A stretch of 64,000 nucleotides of DNA from Nitrososphaeria archaeon. Its GTDB lineage: Archaea; Thermoproteota; Nitrososphaeria; Geothermarchaeales; JDFR-13. The translations under genes were made by a program, and so were the position numbers. Every line of letters starts with the position of its first letter. The stretch's first letter is position 1. The DNA is taken from the NCBI GenBank assembly GCA_026982095.1, contig JALSHT010000005.1, forward strand, positions 23,745 through 87,744, written 5' to 3'. Under the pieces are notes generated by a model, which searched no databases, was not told where the DNA came from, and was given only the letters and a program-made list of their open reading frames with translations. This document shows positions 55,590 through 64,000 of the stretch, piece after piece.

Positions 55590-56830
55590 GGGTTTTCAAA
55601 ACCCTCATCATCATAATGATCCTCGTAACAATATATGTACAGCCTATAGAGTCAATAGGCGATAAAGAGGTTAAGATGATCAGGGTTGATGGAGTGATAG
55701 ACGGTGGATATGCAGACCTGATAGTTAGACAACTCTCCCTTGTGGAGGAGGGGGAGCCGGTGATAATATACCTCAGGACTAACGGAGGTTATCTGAAGCC
55801 TACCCAGGATATAGTAACATCAATCCTAAACACTGATGCAAATGTAACCATATTTATACCTCGCGGAGGCTTCGCCTTCTCTGCCGGAGCCTATATAGCC
55901 CTATCCTCAGATACACTCGCCATGGCACCTGGATCTTCAATTGGCTCTGCAGAGCCTAGGGACCTCTCGGGACAGGTTGATCCGAAGGTTAAGAATGCTA
56001 TGTCGTCATGGATAGTTAGTATTGCTGAGGCGAGGGGGAGGAACTCCACGTTGGCTGAGAAGATGGTTACTGAGAACCTTAACCTACCAGCTGAGAAAGC
56101 CATCCAATATAATATTGCAGATCTATTGGTTCAAGATCTAGACCAATTATTGGAGGTTCTGGGTATAGACGAGTATAATCTTGTTATGGTTGACAAGGAT
56201 ATTAGGAGTCAACTTCTCTCAATGCTTACAGACCCACTCCTCCTTGGGATCTTTATAAATATAGCCGCTCTCCTCATACTCCTAGAGCTATTCAACCCCA
56301 CGTATATAGGTATGGTCGTCGCCGCAGCCCTCCTAATCCTATCATTTCTAGGCCTGGGCGTTATAGGGGCTGATACGACTGCCTTGGCTCTTCTATTGAT
56401 AGGTGCCTTCGCCATTGTGATGGAGACGTGGGTTGGAGAAGGTGAGTTGGCTGTAGCGGGTGCCATAATGTCTATTCTAGGTATATTCCTTCTATACAGG
56501 GGAGAGATGTTTATATGGACATTCAACCAGAGACTTCTAGTAATAGGTGGGCTGATAATTCTCGGCATCGGAGTATCCTTCTTTGGATACTATATACATA
56601 AGATTAGGGAGACGCTGATGATGAGGGAGAGCCCGGTAGGTAAGCATGTGATTATCGGGAGGGAGGGTGTTGTCAAGAAGGACATAAAGCCTGGGGAGCC
56701 TGGCATAATATTTGTAGATGGTGAGTATTGGACAGCGTCATCCGATACATATATACCTGTGGGGAGTAGGGTTAGGGTGGTGGATATAGATGGGTTGACG
56801 GCTAGGGTAGAGCCTATTGATGAGGATTGA
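55586..56830 (+). CDS. NfeD-family membrane serine protease (stomatin operon partner)
   Basis: 414 residues. Signal-like helix 1-22, ClpP-class protease domain with catalytic serine in GGFAFSAGAYIA (Ser99) and a lysine in VDPKVKN (probably Lys136), then four or five membrane helices and a C-terminal OB fold (GREGVVKKDIKPGEPGIIFV). It matches PH1510-type long NfeD, which cuts the C-terminal end of stomatin. Ends 17 bases into the convergent PhoU gene. Confidence 0.93.
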   Translation: MRVFKTLIIIMILVTIYVQPIESIGDKEVKMIRVDGVIDGGYADLIVRQLSLVEEGEPVIIYLRTNGGYLKPTQDIVTSILNTDANVTIFIPRGGFAFSAGAYIALSSDTLAMAPGSSIGSAEPRDLSGQVDPKVKNAMSSWIVSIAEARGRNSTLAEKMVTENLNLPAEKAIQYNIADLLVQDLDQLLEVLGIDEYNLVMVDKDIRSQLLSMLTDPLLLGIFINIAALLILLELFNPTYIGMVVAAALLILSFLGLGVIGADTTALALLLIGAFAIVMETWVGEGELAVAGAIMSILGIFLLYRGEMFIWTFNQRLLVIGGLIILGIGVSFFGYYIHKIRETLMMRESPVGKHVIIGREGVVKKDIKPGEPGIIFVDGEYWTASSDTYIPVGSRVRVVDIDGLTARVEPIDED

Positions 56831-57986
56831 TCCCTATACTTCTAAGTCTATCGATAACCTCCTTCTCAGCCTCCTCAAAATACTGTATTATAAGCTCTTC
56901 CCCTCCTTTGAGGGGGAAGCCTTTTATAAGCGGATTTATATACCAATACCCTTCACGCTTGATAGCAAGTATATCTACTCCCATCCTCGTAAGTCCCAGG
57001 TCTGCAAGCTCCCACCCCGAGGCTGATTCAGGTATGGATATGGTCATGTACCTCTCGTCAGCCTCCTCTAGAAATGCCTCGATAACTGGGTGTGGCTCTA
57101 TACCCATTCTTAGACTGTAGGTCATGTCTAGGGCGGCATCACCTATATTTTCGCATGAATCTATATATTTGATTATCCCCAGCTTCTCCTTAGGATTTAT
57201 ATCCCAGCCTATCTCCTCCTCCTTCAGTGACTTCGTTACTTGATCCAAAGCTTCCTCCATAGACCCTATCTCATCAGCTAGCTGAATGGATTTGGTGAAT
57301 AGGGCTCCATAGGCGAGGTCAAGCATGAACTCGCTTAGATTCTTAATGTATATCAGGTCGTCTATCTTTTCAGGCTCTATAGCTATGCCCTTGGCTACGC
57401 CTTCCACCCCATTCATCTTGATGATCTTCTTGATGGTGTCTGTGAAGCCCTTTAGATACACTACGTCATCCTCCAGAAGCAGAGTCTCCTCCTCTGGTGA
57501 GAGAATGTATTTATCTCTCCTCCTGATCGCCAGCACATCGAAATATTCTCCCGTGATGCTATAGAGCTCTGCTATCCTTCTATTTCTAAACGGGCTGTTA
57601 CCATTAATCTTCAGGCTATATATGAAGTTGGTTGAGCTATTGCTGTATACATGGCTACCTAGATTTATATTTAGCTTGTTATAAGCTAGTTCAGCCAGGT
57701 CCTTCGATACCTCACTTATTTTGTCTACGGAGATGGCCATGTCATATACAGAGAGCATCTTCTCCGCATCCTCCTTATCCCTAGTAGCTAGTGACGCCTG
57801 CATGATTAGATAACCTTTTAGAAGGTCTACCCTGTCGTCTAACCTGGTTATCTCCCTATATATCGTGTCATCCATGAAGAATACGCTGCAGAATGCTAGA
57901 CTCATCATAATCTGGGAGAGGTCCTTCAGCTCCCTGAGAAGTTCTGATACGGGTATAGGTGTATAACTCAGCCTATCTCTAGACAA
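56814..57986 (-). CDS. PhoU/TrkA-C regulatory protein of cation transport
   Basis: About 390 residues with two copies of a PhoU-like helical domain, each followed by a TrkA-C (RCK-C) domain. The first is helical at YTPIPVSELLRELKDLSQIMMSLAFC, then FDVLAIRRRDKYILSPEEETLLLEDDVVYLKG; the second is NLSEFMLDLAYGALF, then VDILAIKREGYWYINPLIKGFPLKGGEELIIQ. Such proteins sit beside MgtE/SLC41 or potassium transporters and gate them. The frame extends to ATG 58064, but that would run into the divergent transporter promoter; TTG 57986, at the start of homology, is my choice. Confidence 0.82.
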   Translation of the reverse strand: MSRDRLSYTPIPVSELLRELKDLSQIMMSLAFCSVFFMDDTIYREITRLDDRVDLLKGYLIMQASLATRDKEDAEKMLSVYDMAISVDKISEVSKDLAELAYNKLNINLGSHVYSNSSTNFIYSLKINGNSPFRNRRIAELYSITGEYFDVLAIRRRDKYILSPEEETLLLEDDVVYLKGFTDTIKKIIKMNGVEGVAKGIAIEPEKIDDLIYIKNLSEFMLDLAYGALFTKSIQLADEIGSMEEALDQVTKSLKEEEIGWDINPKEKLGIIKYIDSCENIGDAALDMTYSLRMGIEPHPVIEAFLEEADERYMTISIPESASGWELADLGLTRMGVDILAIKREGYWYINPLIKGFPLKGGEELIIQYFEEAEKEVIDRLRSIGINPHQ

Positions 57987-58070
57987 TTTCCAATCCCCAC
58001 CCACCAAATAATTATGTTTCCATTGAATATCATTGTTAATAAGCATATCTATATCTGCTTTCAACTCTTC

Positions 58071-58337
58071 ATGTTGATGGCTATGAAGGCTTCGGGTATT
58101 GTAATTGATAGAAGATATTTCTATATGGGTCTAGCCAGCTATGCCTCCTCACTTATTGGAGTGTTTGCTGGAGGGACTCTATATATTGGGAATAGCCTGA
58201 TAACACCATCGATACTATCTATCATACCTATTATGCTTGGGCTTAGGGGGGCGGTTACAGGTATATTTGTAGGTAGATACACCACATCCCTACACTTAGG
58301 TCTTATAAATAAATCCGTCCTCAATATGGAGCTCTAA
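58071..58337 (+). pseudogene. MgtE/SLC41-type divalent cation transporter, 5' part (frameshifted)
   Basis: First 80 or so residues of the transporter: FYMGLASYASSLIGVFAGG, then SIIPIMLGLRGAVTGIFVGRYTTSLHLGLIN, which matches the family block LLGLRGNIxGxxxSRLxTALHLGLI. After LHLGLIN the frame leaves homology (KSVLNMEL) and stops at 58337. The continuation is found in the next frame. A tandem TAAA duplication at 58306-58313 is the exact junction. Start at ATG 58071, 58077 or 58083. Confidence 0.75.
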
Positions 58338-59232
58338 AGAGCTATACACGATATTGGCGAACACCCTGGTTATGGGGTATCTGGCCATTGCCATCCCTTC
58401 GATCTCAATGTATATCTCAAGCCTATTCGCGGGGGTATACCCAGGTGTAGAGGTGTTATCGATACCTACGGTTATAACCATACTTGGTTTCGGAGCCCCC
58501 CTCCCCCTCCAGATAGCGATGGGTATATATGTGATTAGAAGGGGGTTGGATCCAGATATTTATCTCTATCCGTGGAGTAGCAACGTTTCTGACATTATCA
58601 TATCCGTGTTGATAGTGACAGCCTCAATATTATCCACTGGATTTGGGGTTATACATGTGGTGGGCCTCCTAGGCCTCTACACATTAATAGTCATGGCATT
58701 GCTTCTCAGGTCCAGTAGGGATGAACTGTTTAAGAGTATGCGTGAGTCTCTAGTAGCTATATTAGGCGCAGCCCTCCTAACGTTCATAGGGGGTATATAC
58801 CTCTCCACTATACATGAATATCTTGCTCTGCACCCATCTATCTACATCATTATACCTCCTCTTCTAAGCCTGCTTGGGAGTTACGTCAGTACCCTAGGCT
58901 CAATATACACTACCATGCTTAGGAAGTATGGGGATATGGGGCTGTCTACGTTCAAGGATCTTGCTTCGAAGTTGATGGTTAGCTCAGCTATAGTATCGGC
59001 TATGGTATCTGCCCCCTCATATATTGCATCTATGGATCCAATGATGTTAATCATCTCACTCATAGGATATACCTCTGCAGCTCTACTACTTAGCCCTGTA
59101 GCCTATATAATAGCCAAGACCTCGCTGATAAGAGGATGGGACCCCGATAATCTAGTAATACCTTTATCAACCAGTCTCTCAGATCTTGTCCTGACTCTAT
59201 TACTGGGCTTCATCATAGCTGCTCTACTCTAA
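58315..59232 (+). pseudogene. MgtE/SLC41-type divalent cation transporter, 3' part
   Basis: About 305 residues in the +1 frame, continuing PSSIWSSKELYTILANTLVMGYL from the 5' part. It holds the rest of the double repeat, with RRGLDPDIYLYPWSSNVSDI and, in the second repeat, IRGWDPDNLVIPLSTSLSDL, plus KYGDMGLSTFKDLASKL. These are the RGWDPDN signatures of the archaeal magnesium/divalent cation family. The joined length (about 385 residues) is normal. If the fragment is translated, it could begin at TTG 58354. The divergent PhoU/TrkA-C gene is the usual regulator. Loss is recent, since no other damage is visible. Confidence 0.75.
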
Positions 59233-59239
59233 CCCTTTC

Positions 59240-59257
59240 CAAAGCTTTTAAGCTTTG
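59240..59257. promoter_or_regulatory. 18-bp inverted repeat over the taw1 TATA box
   Basis: CAAAGCTT-TT-AAGCTTTG, a perfect 8-bp dyad, is centred about 24 bases before ATG 59272. The TATA box (CTTTTAAG) lies in its centre. A leaderless message would start at the ATG. Dyad over the TATA suggests control by a dimer or promoter activity in both directions. Confidence 0.45.
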
Positions 59258-59271
59258 AAAATATAATATAT

Positions 59272-60264
59272 ATGGAAATGTCCCAGACAGGAGTTATTAA
59301 GATTCCGGAGAGGATCGTGAACCAACTCTTGAAAGCCCACTATGGAGTATATAACCATTCAACGGTGGAGATATGCCACTGGACCAAGAAGAGTATGAAG
59401 AATCAGGGGGTATGCTATAAGAGGGTATTCTATGGTATAGATAGCCATAGATGTATAGAGTTTAGCCCTGCAGGTATGATGTGTACAATGAAGTGTATAT
59501 TCTGCTGGAGACCCATGGAGTTTATGAAGAAAGTTGATATGGGGTTTGATGAGGTTGATGACCCTATCACGTTGATGGAGGGTTTGATGAAGGAGAGAAG
59601 GAGGCTCATGAGTGGATACCCCGGAATGCCAAATGTAGATTTCCAGAAGCTTGATGAGGCGTGGGAGCCTACACACTACGCTATTTCCTTGTCGGGTGAG
59701 CCTACTCTATATCCCCGTCTGCCTGAGCTGATAAAGTATCTTAAGAGTCTCCCTGCGACTAGGTCTATCTATATAGTATCAAACGGTCTCCAGCCGGATA
59801 TGATTAAGAGGATGATGGATGAGGATGCGCTTCCTACACAATTATATATATCAATGTCTGCACCTAATGAGGAGGTTATGAGGAAGGTTGATAAACCTCT
59901 ATACCCAGATGCTTGGGACAGATATATGAAGACGCTGGAGCTTCTTTCTCAAGTTGATACTAGAACGGTGATTAGGATGACGATGATAAAGGATGTAAAC
60001 GCCTTGGATGAGTATATACCTGAGTATGTAGAGCTGCTCCAGCTGGCTAATCCACACTTTATAGAGGTTAAGAGCTATATGCACCTTGGATACTCTACGA
60101 AGAGGCTGACCAAGGCCAATATGATGTCGATGGATGACATAAGAAGGTTCAGTAGGAAGATGTTGAGGAGGCTGGATGGATTCAGATATATGGATGAGTA
60201 TCCACCATCTAGAATCGCCGTTTTACAGAATATGGTTAGATATGTAGATAGGTGGATTCCATAG
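59272..60264 (+). CDS. taw1: Taw1/TYW1, 4-demethylwyosine synthase
   Basis: 330 residues, the archaeal form without flavodoxin domain. The radical SAM cluster is in CTMKCIFCWRP (Cys71, 75, 78). A second cluster is provided by Cys35, Cys48 and Cys61. SLSGEPTLYPRLPELI, YIVSNGLQP and SMSAPNEEVMRKVDKP fit the family. It condenses pyruvate carbon onto N1-methylguanosine-37 of tRNA-Phe, the first step of wyosine synthesis. Confidence 0.95.
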   Translation: MEMSQTGVIKIPERIVNQLLKAHYGVYNHSTVEICHWTKKSMKNQGVCYKRVFYGIDSHRCIEFSPAGMMCTMKCIFCWRPMEFMKKVDMGFDEVDDPITLMEGLMKERRRLMSGYPGMPNVDFQKLDEAWEPTHYAISLSGEPTLYPRLPELIKYLKSLPATRSIYIVSNGLQPDMIKRMMDEDALPTQLYISMSAPNEEVMRKVDKPLYPDAWDRYMKTLELLSQVDTRTVIRMTMIKDVNALDEYIPEYVELLQLANPHFIEVKSYMHLGYSTKRLTKANMMSMDDIRRFSRKMLRRLDGFRYMDEYPPSRIAVLQNMVRYVDRWIP

Positions 60265-60313
60265 AATACCTCTTTTAATTAATAAGTTTTCCATAAGTAG
60301 AAGAATATCTAGG

Positions 60314-62158
60314 ATGACTTGGGATCTAAACCTATTTAGTAGAGCCTTAAAATATGTGGAGAATAGTTTTGGAAAGTCGTTGGAGAGAATTGGTGTGGAG
60401 TATGATGTCAAGCCTATTATCAAGCCTCTCGATGTTAATAGAGCGAGGGAGGATGTTATCTCCTTAGTTGGGGAGGGGGAGTATAAGGCAGCAGGTATAG
60501 ATGGGTCTATAGATTATAACATAAATCTAGATCTGATCACTGTATATGTGGCTGTATCGACTGTCAAACTACCTTTCACTGTTGGTAGTGAGGGTATAAC
60601 CCTTAGATTTGAAGACACCTCTCTAGATGATAGACTCTCAATGTTTAAAGTAATACCTTTCTGGTCAGATCAGCTGCCTGATATAACACAGGCTTCATCA
60701 CTCCTGGATGAGCGGTCGATGAGTAGGAGTATAGAGAGTATACCTACATCACTAATGACTCTTGGCGAATACTATGTGGCTCGTAGGATCATTGAGGATC
60801 AGGGGGATGTTAGAGTCATATTCATGGATAGGCCGTTCGCCAGCACATATTCTCCACAGTTTAGAACTGCTAGAAACGTTTTATGGAGCGGCGGTGGCGT
60901 ACTACACGACCCCGGTCTATATGGTGAGCCTCTCTCCATTACAGAGTTATACGTTATCCTATACCATGGTCCATACCCCGGTTTCATAGAATATCAGCCC
61001 GTCCCATCGTATCTCCCTCATTACATAATCTACAAGTCTATGAGGCTGGCGTGGGAGAATGGAGAGTCGAGGGTGTCTCTTAAGGAGGTCTCTAAAAATC
61101 TTCCCCAACTATCTATGGAGAAGATAGGCAGAATTTTGAATAGGTTCTTAGAGGAAAGGTTGGATAGCTGGCTTATAGAGATGGATGTAGATGGCTCTCT
61201 ATACCTGGATGATATAGTTGCTGAAGACAACGGTGTTTTCAGGGTGTGGAGAAAAGCATCTAGGATATACGACCGATTTCTAGATGACCTGTTTAAGCGG
61301 CAGGATGTTGTAGACCCTTCCCACCCACTCTTTATAGGGGATAAGCCGGTTAGTCTCGGCGAACTAAGCCATATAATCATCCATCAAGTCTACCGTATAA
61401 TACATGGAGCCCGGGAGAAGGGTGTTTTAACCATAGGTATAGGGAAGGACACCTCTGTGACAGACTTCCCAAGAGTAGTTCTCCCCCTACTGAGGGATAG
61501 AGGGTATAACGTCCCACCCCCTAATACCTTACCTAGGACTGATAGGATGATCTTCTCATTAATCTCAACGAGGAGGTCTGGTGAGATGCCCGATGTATGG
61601 AGGTCTATAGGGTATGATAATGCATTCGGAACATTGGTATATAGAGGCTCATCTCTCTATGCAGCGAGAAAGACTATAAGCCATCCTAGGCTACTGATTA
61701 GGAACTATTTCCAGCTTAGAAAGCATGTGGTGAGAGGAGGCGACGGTGGGGAGGTTGTCATCAGGAGTCCAGTATTCTTCTACGACCGCCCATATATACC
61801 AAGTATAGATGATAACAACCTCATCACCCTAGAGACCAACTTCACAAAGGGTGGGAGAAGTAGAAAGGTGGACGTAGATTTCTACATGGAGCTGGATACT
61901 GTAAACCCGATAGATAATTTGATTCTATATTTACTTAGGGCTTTTGACAATCCAGAGCTATTAGAATCCTCTGGCCACAACTACCTTCTTTTCATGGCTG
62001 ACAAGGAGGTTAAGCGTATGGTGAAGATTGTTAGGTCGTCCATATCAAACGTGATAAATAATAGGATATATACGGTTCTAAGGAGGATGGGGGTCTACAT
62101 ATTAACCAGAAGATTTAGAGAGTATAGGGCTGAGATAGAGAGGATGCGGAGGAGATAA
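60314..62158 (+). CDS. Large NurA-like nuclease
   Basis: 614 residues, nearly twice the usual NurA (about 340). The NurA catalytic pieces can be seen: Asp63 in AGIDGSIDY, Glu152 in GEYYVARRI and Asp172 in IFMDRPFA, all in the first third. The C-terminal region (VDVDFYMELDTVN, GHNYLLFMADKEVKRMV) resembles the end of NurA, but AD stands where AH is usual. About 250 residues between them, with helical winged-like parts (VSLKEVSKNLPQLSMEKIGRIL), are extra. HerA starts two bases downstream, confirming a NurA-HerA pair for DNA-end resection or a related job. Confidence 0.75.
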   Translation: MTWDLNLFSRALKYVENSFGKSLERIGVEYDVKPIIKPLDVNRAREDVISLVGEGEYKAAGIDGSIDYNINLDLITVYVAVSTVKLPFTVGSEGITLRFEDTSLDDRLSMFKVIPFWSDQLPDITQASSLLDERSMSRSIESIPTSLMTLGEYYVARRIIEDQGDVRVIFMDRPFASTYSPQFRTARNVLWSGGGVLHDPGLYGEPLSITELYVILYHGPYPGFIEYQPVPSYLPHYIIYKSMRLAWENGESRVSLKEVSKNLPQLSMEKIGRILNRFLEERLDSWLIEMDVDGSLYLDDIVAEDNGVFRVWRKASRIYDRFLDDLFKRQDVVDPSHPLFIGDKPVSLGELSHIIIHQVYRIIHGAREKGVLTIGIGKDTSVTDFPRVVLPLLRDRGYNVPPPNTLPRTDRMIFSLISTRRSGEMPDVWRSIGYDNAFGTLVYRGSSLYAARKTISHPRLLIRNYFQLRKHVVRGGDGGEVVIRSPVFFYDRPYIPSIDDNNLITLETNFTKGGRSRKVDVDFYMELDTVNPIDNLILYLLRAFDNPELLESSGHNYLLFMADKEVKRMVKIVRSSISNVINNRIYTVLRRMGVYILTRRFREYRAEIERMRRR

Positions 62159-62160
62159 TT

Positions 62161-63897
62161 ATGGATTTATTCGATGATATAGACAAGAGGTTTAGGGGGA
62201 GGGTGAGGGAGTTTAGATGGATAAGTGGAGAGACGGGTAGGGGGTCCGAGGTATTAGGATATTCAGAGGGTAAGGCGTATATAGACGCTGATTTTGACCT
62301 TGAGATATTTGATAGGTTACATGATCCAGCTTTGATAGGCGTTAGACGAAGGTATAGAGGTGCTGATTGGTATATAGTACTTGAGGTAACATCAATATAT
62401 CCATACCACCTGGAGATGGGTAGTCTAGACCCTTCAGTACCACCTCTCTTGAAGGAGGAGGCATTAGTAAGGATCCATGAGAGCTGGGAATCCGGTGGGG
62501 AAAACTGGATGAGTATTGAAGCCATCCACACAGGCTATATGCTTAGGGATTCTGGTGATGATATTGAGGTTGTGAGGAAAGGGATCAGCCCATTGATTGG
62601 GGAGGAGGCACATATCCTGAATAAAGACGTCTATAGCGCATTGATAAACAAGGGTGATGTGGATATAGGTGTTATGCTCGGATATGATGTCAACGTAAAG
62701 ATCTCCACATACCCACTCTATAGGTACCATACTGGATTCTTTGGATACACGGGTACTGGAAAGTCCAACTTGGTAAGTACATTGCTCCGAAAGACTTTGG
62801 AGGAGAATGAGGATTTGGTGGCTGTGGTTATAGACTCTACAGGTGAGTATCCAGTAAATATACTGGACATGATATACAACTATGGAATAATATATGTAGA
62901 CCCGGAGACGGTGATTGATAGATTCATAGAGACGGTTGTGATGCCTGAGACCCTAAATAAGAAGCTCGGAGGTAAGGGGGAGGAGATTATAAGGGATAGG
63001 TTGAGGGATATATGGGAGGATGGTAGGATACAGAAGATATTTCTAAGCCAGTTAGTCCCCACATTAGAGGATGTTGTAAACATATTCTCCAGTAAGGACG
63101 CTAATGAAAAAATTAACCCATTGATGAAGTTTGAGATACAAACCTTGATAGCCCAAATGGAAGAATATCTTGATGAGCCGATATCCAAACTCTATAGAGA
63201 GAACCCTGAAGTTATAGAGGCTGTTAAGAGACTTATAGAGACGGTTAAAGACAGTATTAGTGAAAGGACAAACCTATACAAAAATCTAGAGCACATGGAG
63301 ATAATTATCGATAAAGCGATGGATATGGAGGATAGGGAGGTGGAGACGCCTAAGACATTGGCCTGGAAAATATTGTATGACGATGGGTTCCCAAGAGTAT
63401 GTCTTCTATATAGTCCTGAACCTGACTTTACAGCTAAGTTAATAGCTCTCCTCATAGAGAGGATATTCCGCTATAAGAAGACTGAGGGGCTAGGTAGAGA
63501 GGTCCTATTCGTAGTTGACGAGGCTCATGAATACATACCTAGGGAGGCTAGAGGAGGTGTCTCCGACTCTAACAAGGCTCTCGAGATGCTGTTTAGACAG
63601 GGTAGGAAATATAAGGCTGGGGGGTGGATAGCCACTCAGAGAGTTGCCCATCTAAATACAAACATATTGCAACAGCTCCACAGCTACTTTATCTCAAATC
63701 TTCCACGAACGTATGATAGGAATGTGATAGCAGACTCATTCTCCGTAAGCAGGTCAATTATAGATCAGGTTACAAGGTTTGAGCGCGGCCAATGGATAAT
63801 GATAAGCCATGTAGCCACTAAATACCCGGGTATCCCCGTTGTTATCTCCACCCCTAATAATGAGGATAATCTAGTAGAGTTTCTAAGAAGTACATAG
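62161..63897 (+). CDS. herA: HerA-type hexameric DNA translocase
   Basis: 578 residues of the HerA/FtsK superfamily. An N-terminal HAS-barrel-like domain covers 1-180. Walker A GYTGTGKS is at 195-202, Walker B VLFVVDEAHEYIP at 448-460, and GRKYKAGGWIATQR with the sensor and NTNILQQLHSYFISNL follow. The insert between Walker motifs (about 250-400) is long and helical. With NurA it forms a machine that drives DNA through the nuclease. No mre11 or rad50 lies on the visible side. Two bases after the NurA-like gene. Confidence 0.92.
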   Translation: MDLFDDIDKRFRGRVREFRWISGETGRGSEVLGYSEGKAYIDADFDLEIFDRLHDPALIGVRRRYRGADWYIVLEVTSIYPYHLEMGSLDPSVPPLLKEEALVRIHESWESGGENWMSIEAIHTGYMLRDSGDDIEVVRKGISPLIGEEAHILNKDVYSALINKGDVDIGVMLGYDVNVKISTYPLYRYHTGFFGYTGTGKSNLVSTLLRKTLEENEDLVAVVIDSTGEYPVNILDMIYNYGIIYVDPETVIDRFIETVVMPETLNKKLGGKGEEIIRDRLRDIWEDGRIQKIFLSQLVPTLEDVVNIFSSKDANEKINPLMKFEIQTLIAQMEEYLDEPISKLYRENPEVIEAVKRLIETVKDSISERTNLYKNLEHMEIIIDKAMDMEDREVETPKTLAWKILYDDGFPRVCLLYSPEPDFTAKLIALLIERIFRYKKTEGLGREVLFVVDEAHEYIPREARGGVSDSNKALEMLFRQGRKYKAGGWIATQRVAHLNTNILQQLHSYFISNLPRTYDRNVIADSFSVSRSIIDQVTRFERGQWIMISHVATKYPGIPVVISTPNNEDNLVEFLRST

Positions 63898-64000
63898 GCC
63901 TAGGATGATAATAACAGTTGATGAAAATATCTCAGTCGAAAATTAAAATCGTTTATAGGATAGAGTTATAAAGGGATAGAGAGGGGAAAAACCTTATATA

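Noticed and set aside
58296..58481. 61-codon minus-strand ORF across the transporter frameshift
   Set aside because: Shadow of the transporter coding strand; homology is all on the plus strand.
63898..64000. Possible gene start or promoter at the window end
   Set aside because: Only AT-rich sequence with weak TATA-like words is visible; nothing can be supported before the window ends.

Overview
The window is a gene-dense piece of an archaeal chromosome. It looks like a thermophilic or hyperthermophilic member of the Thermoproteota/TACK lineage. Evidence: ribosomal protein S25e, Alba, RNA polymerase subunits K and P, TBP, a two-ring CDC48 ATPase, ABCE1, archaeal ATP-dependent DNA ligase, Taw1, HerA and NreA; a gene pair for the heat solute di-myo-inositol phosphate plus a cyclic-2,3-diphosphoglycerate synthetase-like protein; TATA boxes about 26 nt upstream of many starts (several leaderless), with GGAGG/GGTGA ribosome sites elsewhere. 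Exact genus cannot be read from the sequence. No insertion sequence, CRISPR array, prophage or rRNA was seen, and no gene-free stretch exceeds about 300 bases.

Layout. 1-4.8 kb: MTA/SAH deaminase end, SAH hydrolase, CDC48, Nudix hydrolase, GYD protein, tRNA-Leu(UAG). 4.9-8.1 kb: two-gene di-myo-inositol phosphate pathway, hexulose-phosphate synthase with bacterial-type RpiB, Maf. 8.1-12 kb: a candidate C/D sRNA, then a tightly overlapping operon of unknown function (winged-helix-like protein, RecA-like ATPase, 3-TM protein, unknown protein, rhomboid protease). 12-25.6 kb: PPC protein, PfkB kinase, acylphosphatase, RNA-processing beta-CASP/MBL-type protein, YchF-like GTPase, HDAC-like deacetylase, a NAD synthetase-like protein without its catalytic motifs next to nicotinate phosphoribosyltransferase, ABCE1, Lhr helicase with its phosphoesterase. 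25.7-28.5 kb: mevalonate entry operon (HMG-CoA synthase, thiolase homologue lacking catalytic residues, DUF35). 28.4-36 kb: information-processing genes (Alba, RpoK, S25e, DNA ligase, TBP), cDPG synthetase-like protein, antiporter and a 28-codon micro-ORF. 36-49 kb: signal peptidase cluster, a complete peptide ABC transporter, an amino-acid permease/stress-protein cluster. 49-57 kb: PD-(D/E)XK nuclease, RpoP, sugar/glycosyl transfer genes, nitrilase, NreA, radical SAM, stomatin and its protease partner. 57-64 kb: PhoU/TrkA-C regulator beside an MgtE/SLC41-type transporter broken by a 4-bp tandem duplication, Taw1, and an unusually large NurA-like nuclease with HerA.

Most notable: two metabolic operons carry homologues of expected enzymes that have lost catalytic motifs (thiolase in the mevalonate operon, NadE-like in the NAD operon), suggesting scaffold or regulatory roles; the undescribed RecA-like/rhomboid operon at 8.2-12 kb; the frameshifted cation transporter; the large NurA-HerA pair; and two small ORFs (28 and 36 codons) with their own plausible promoters.
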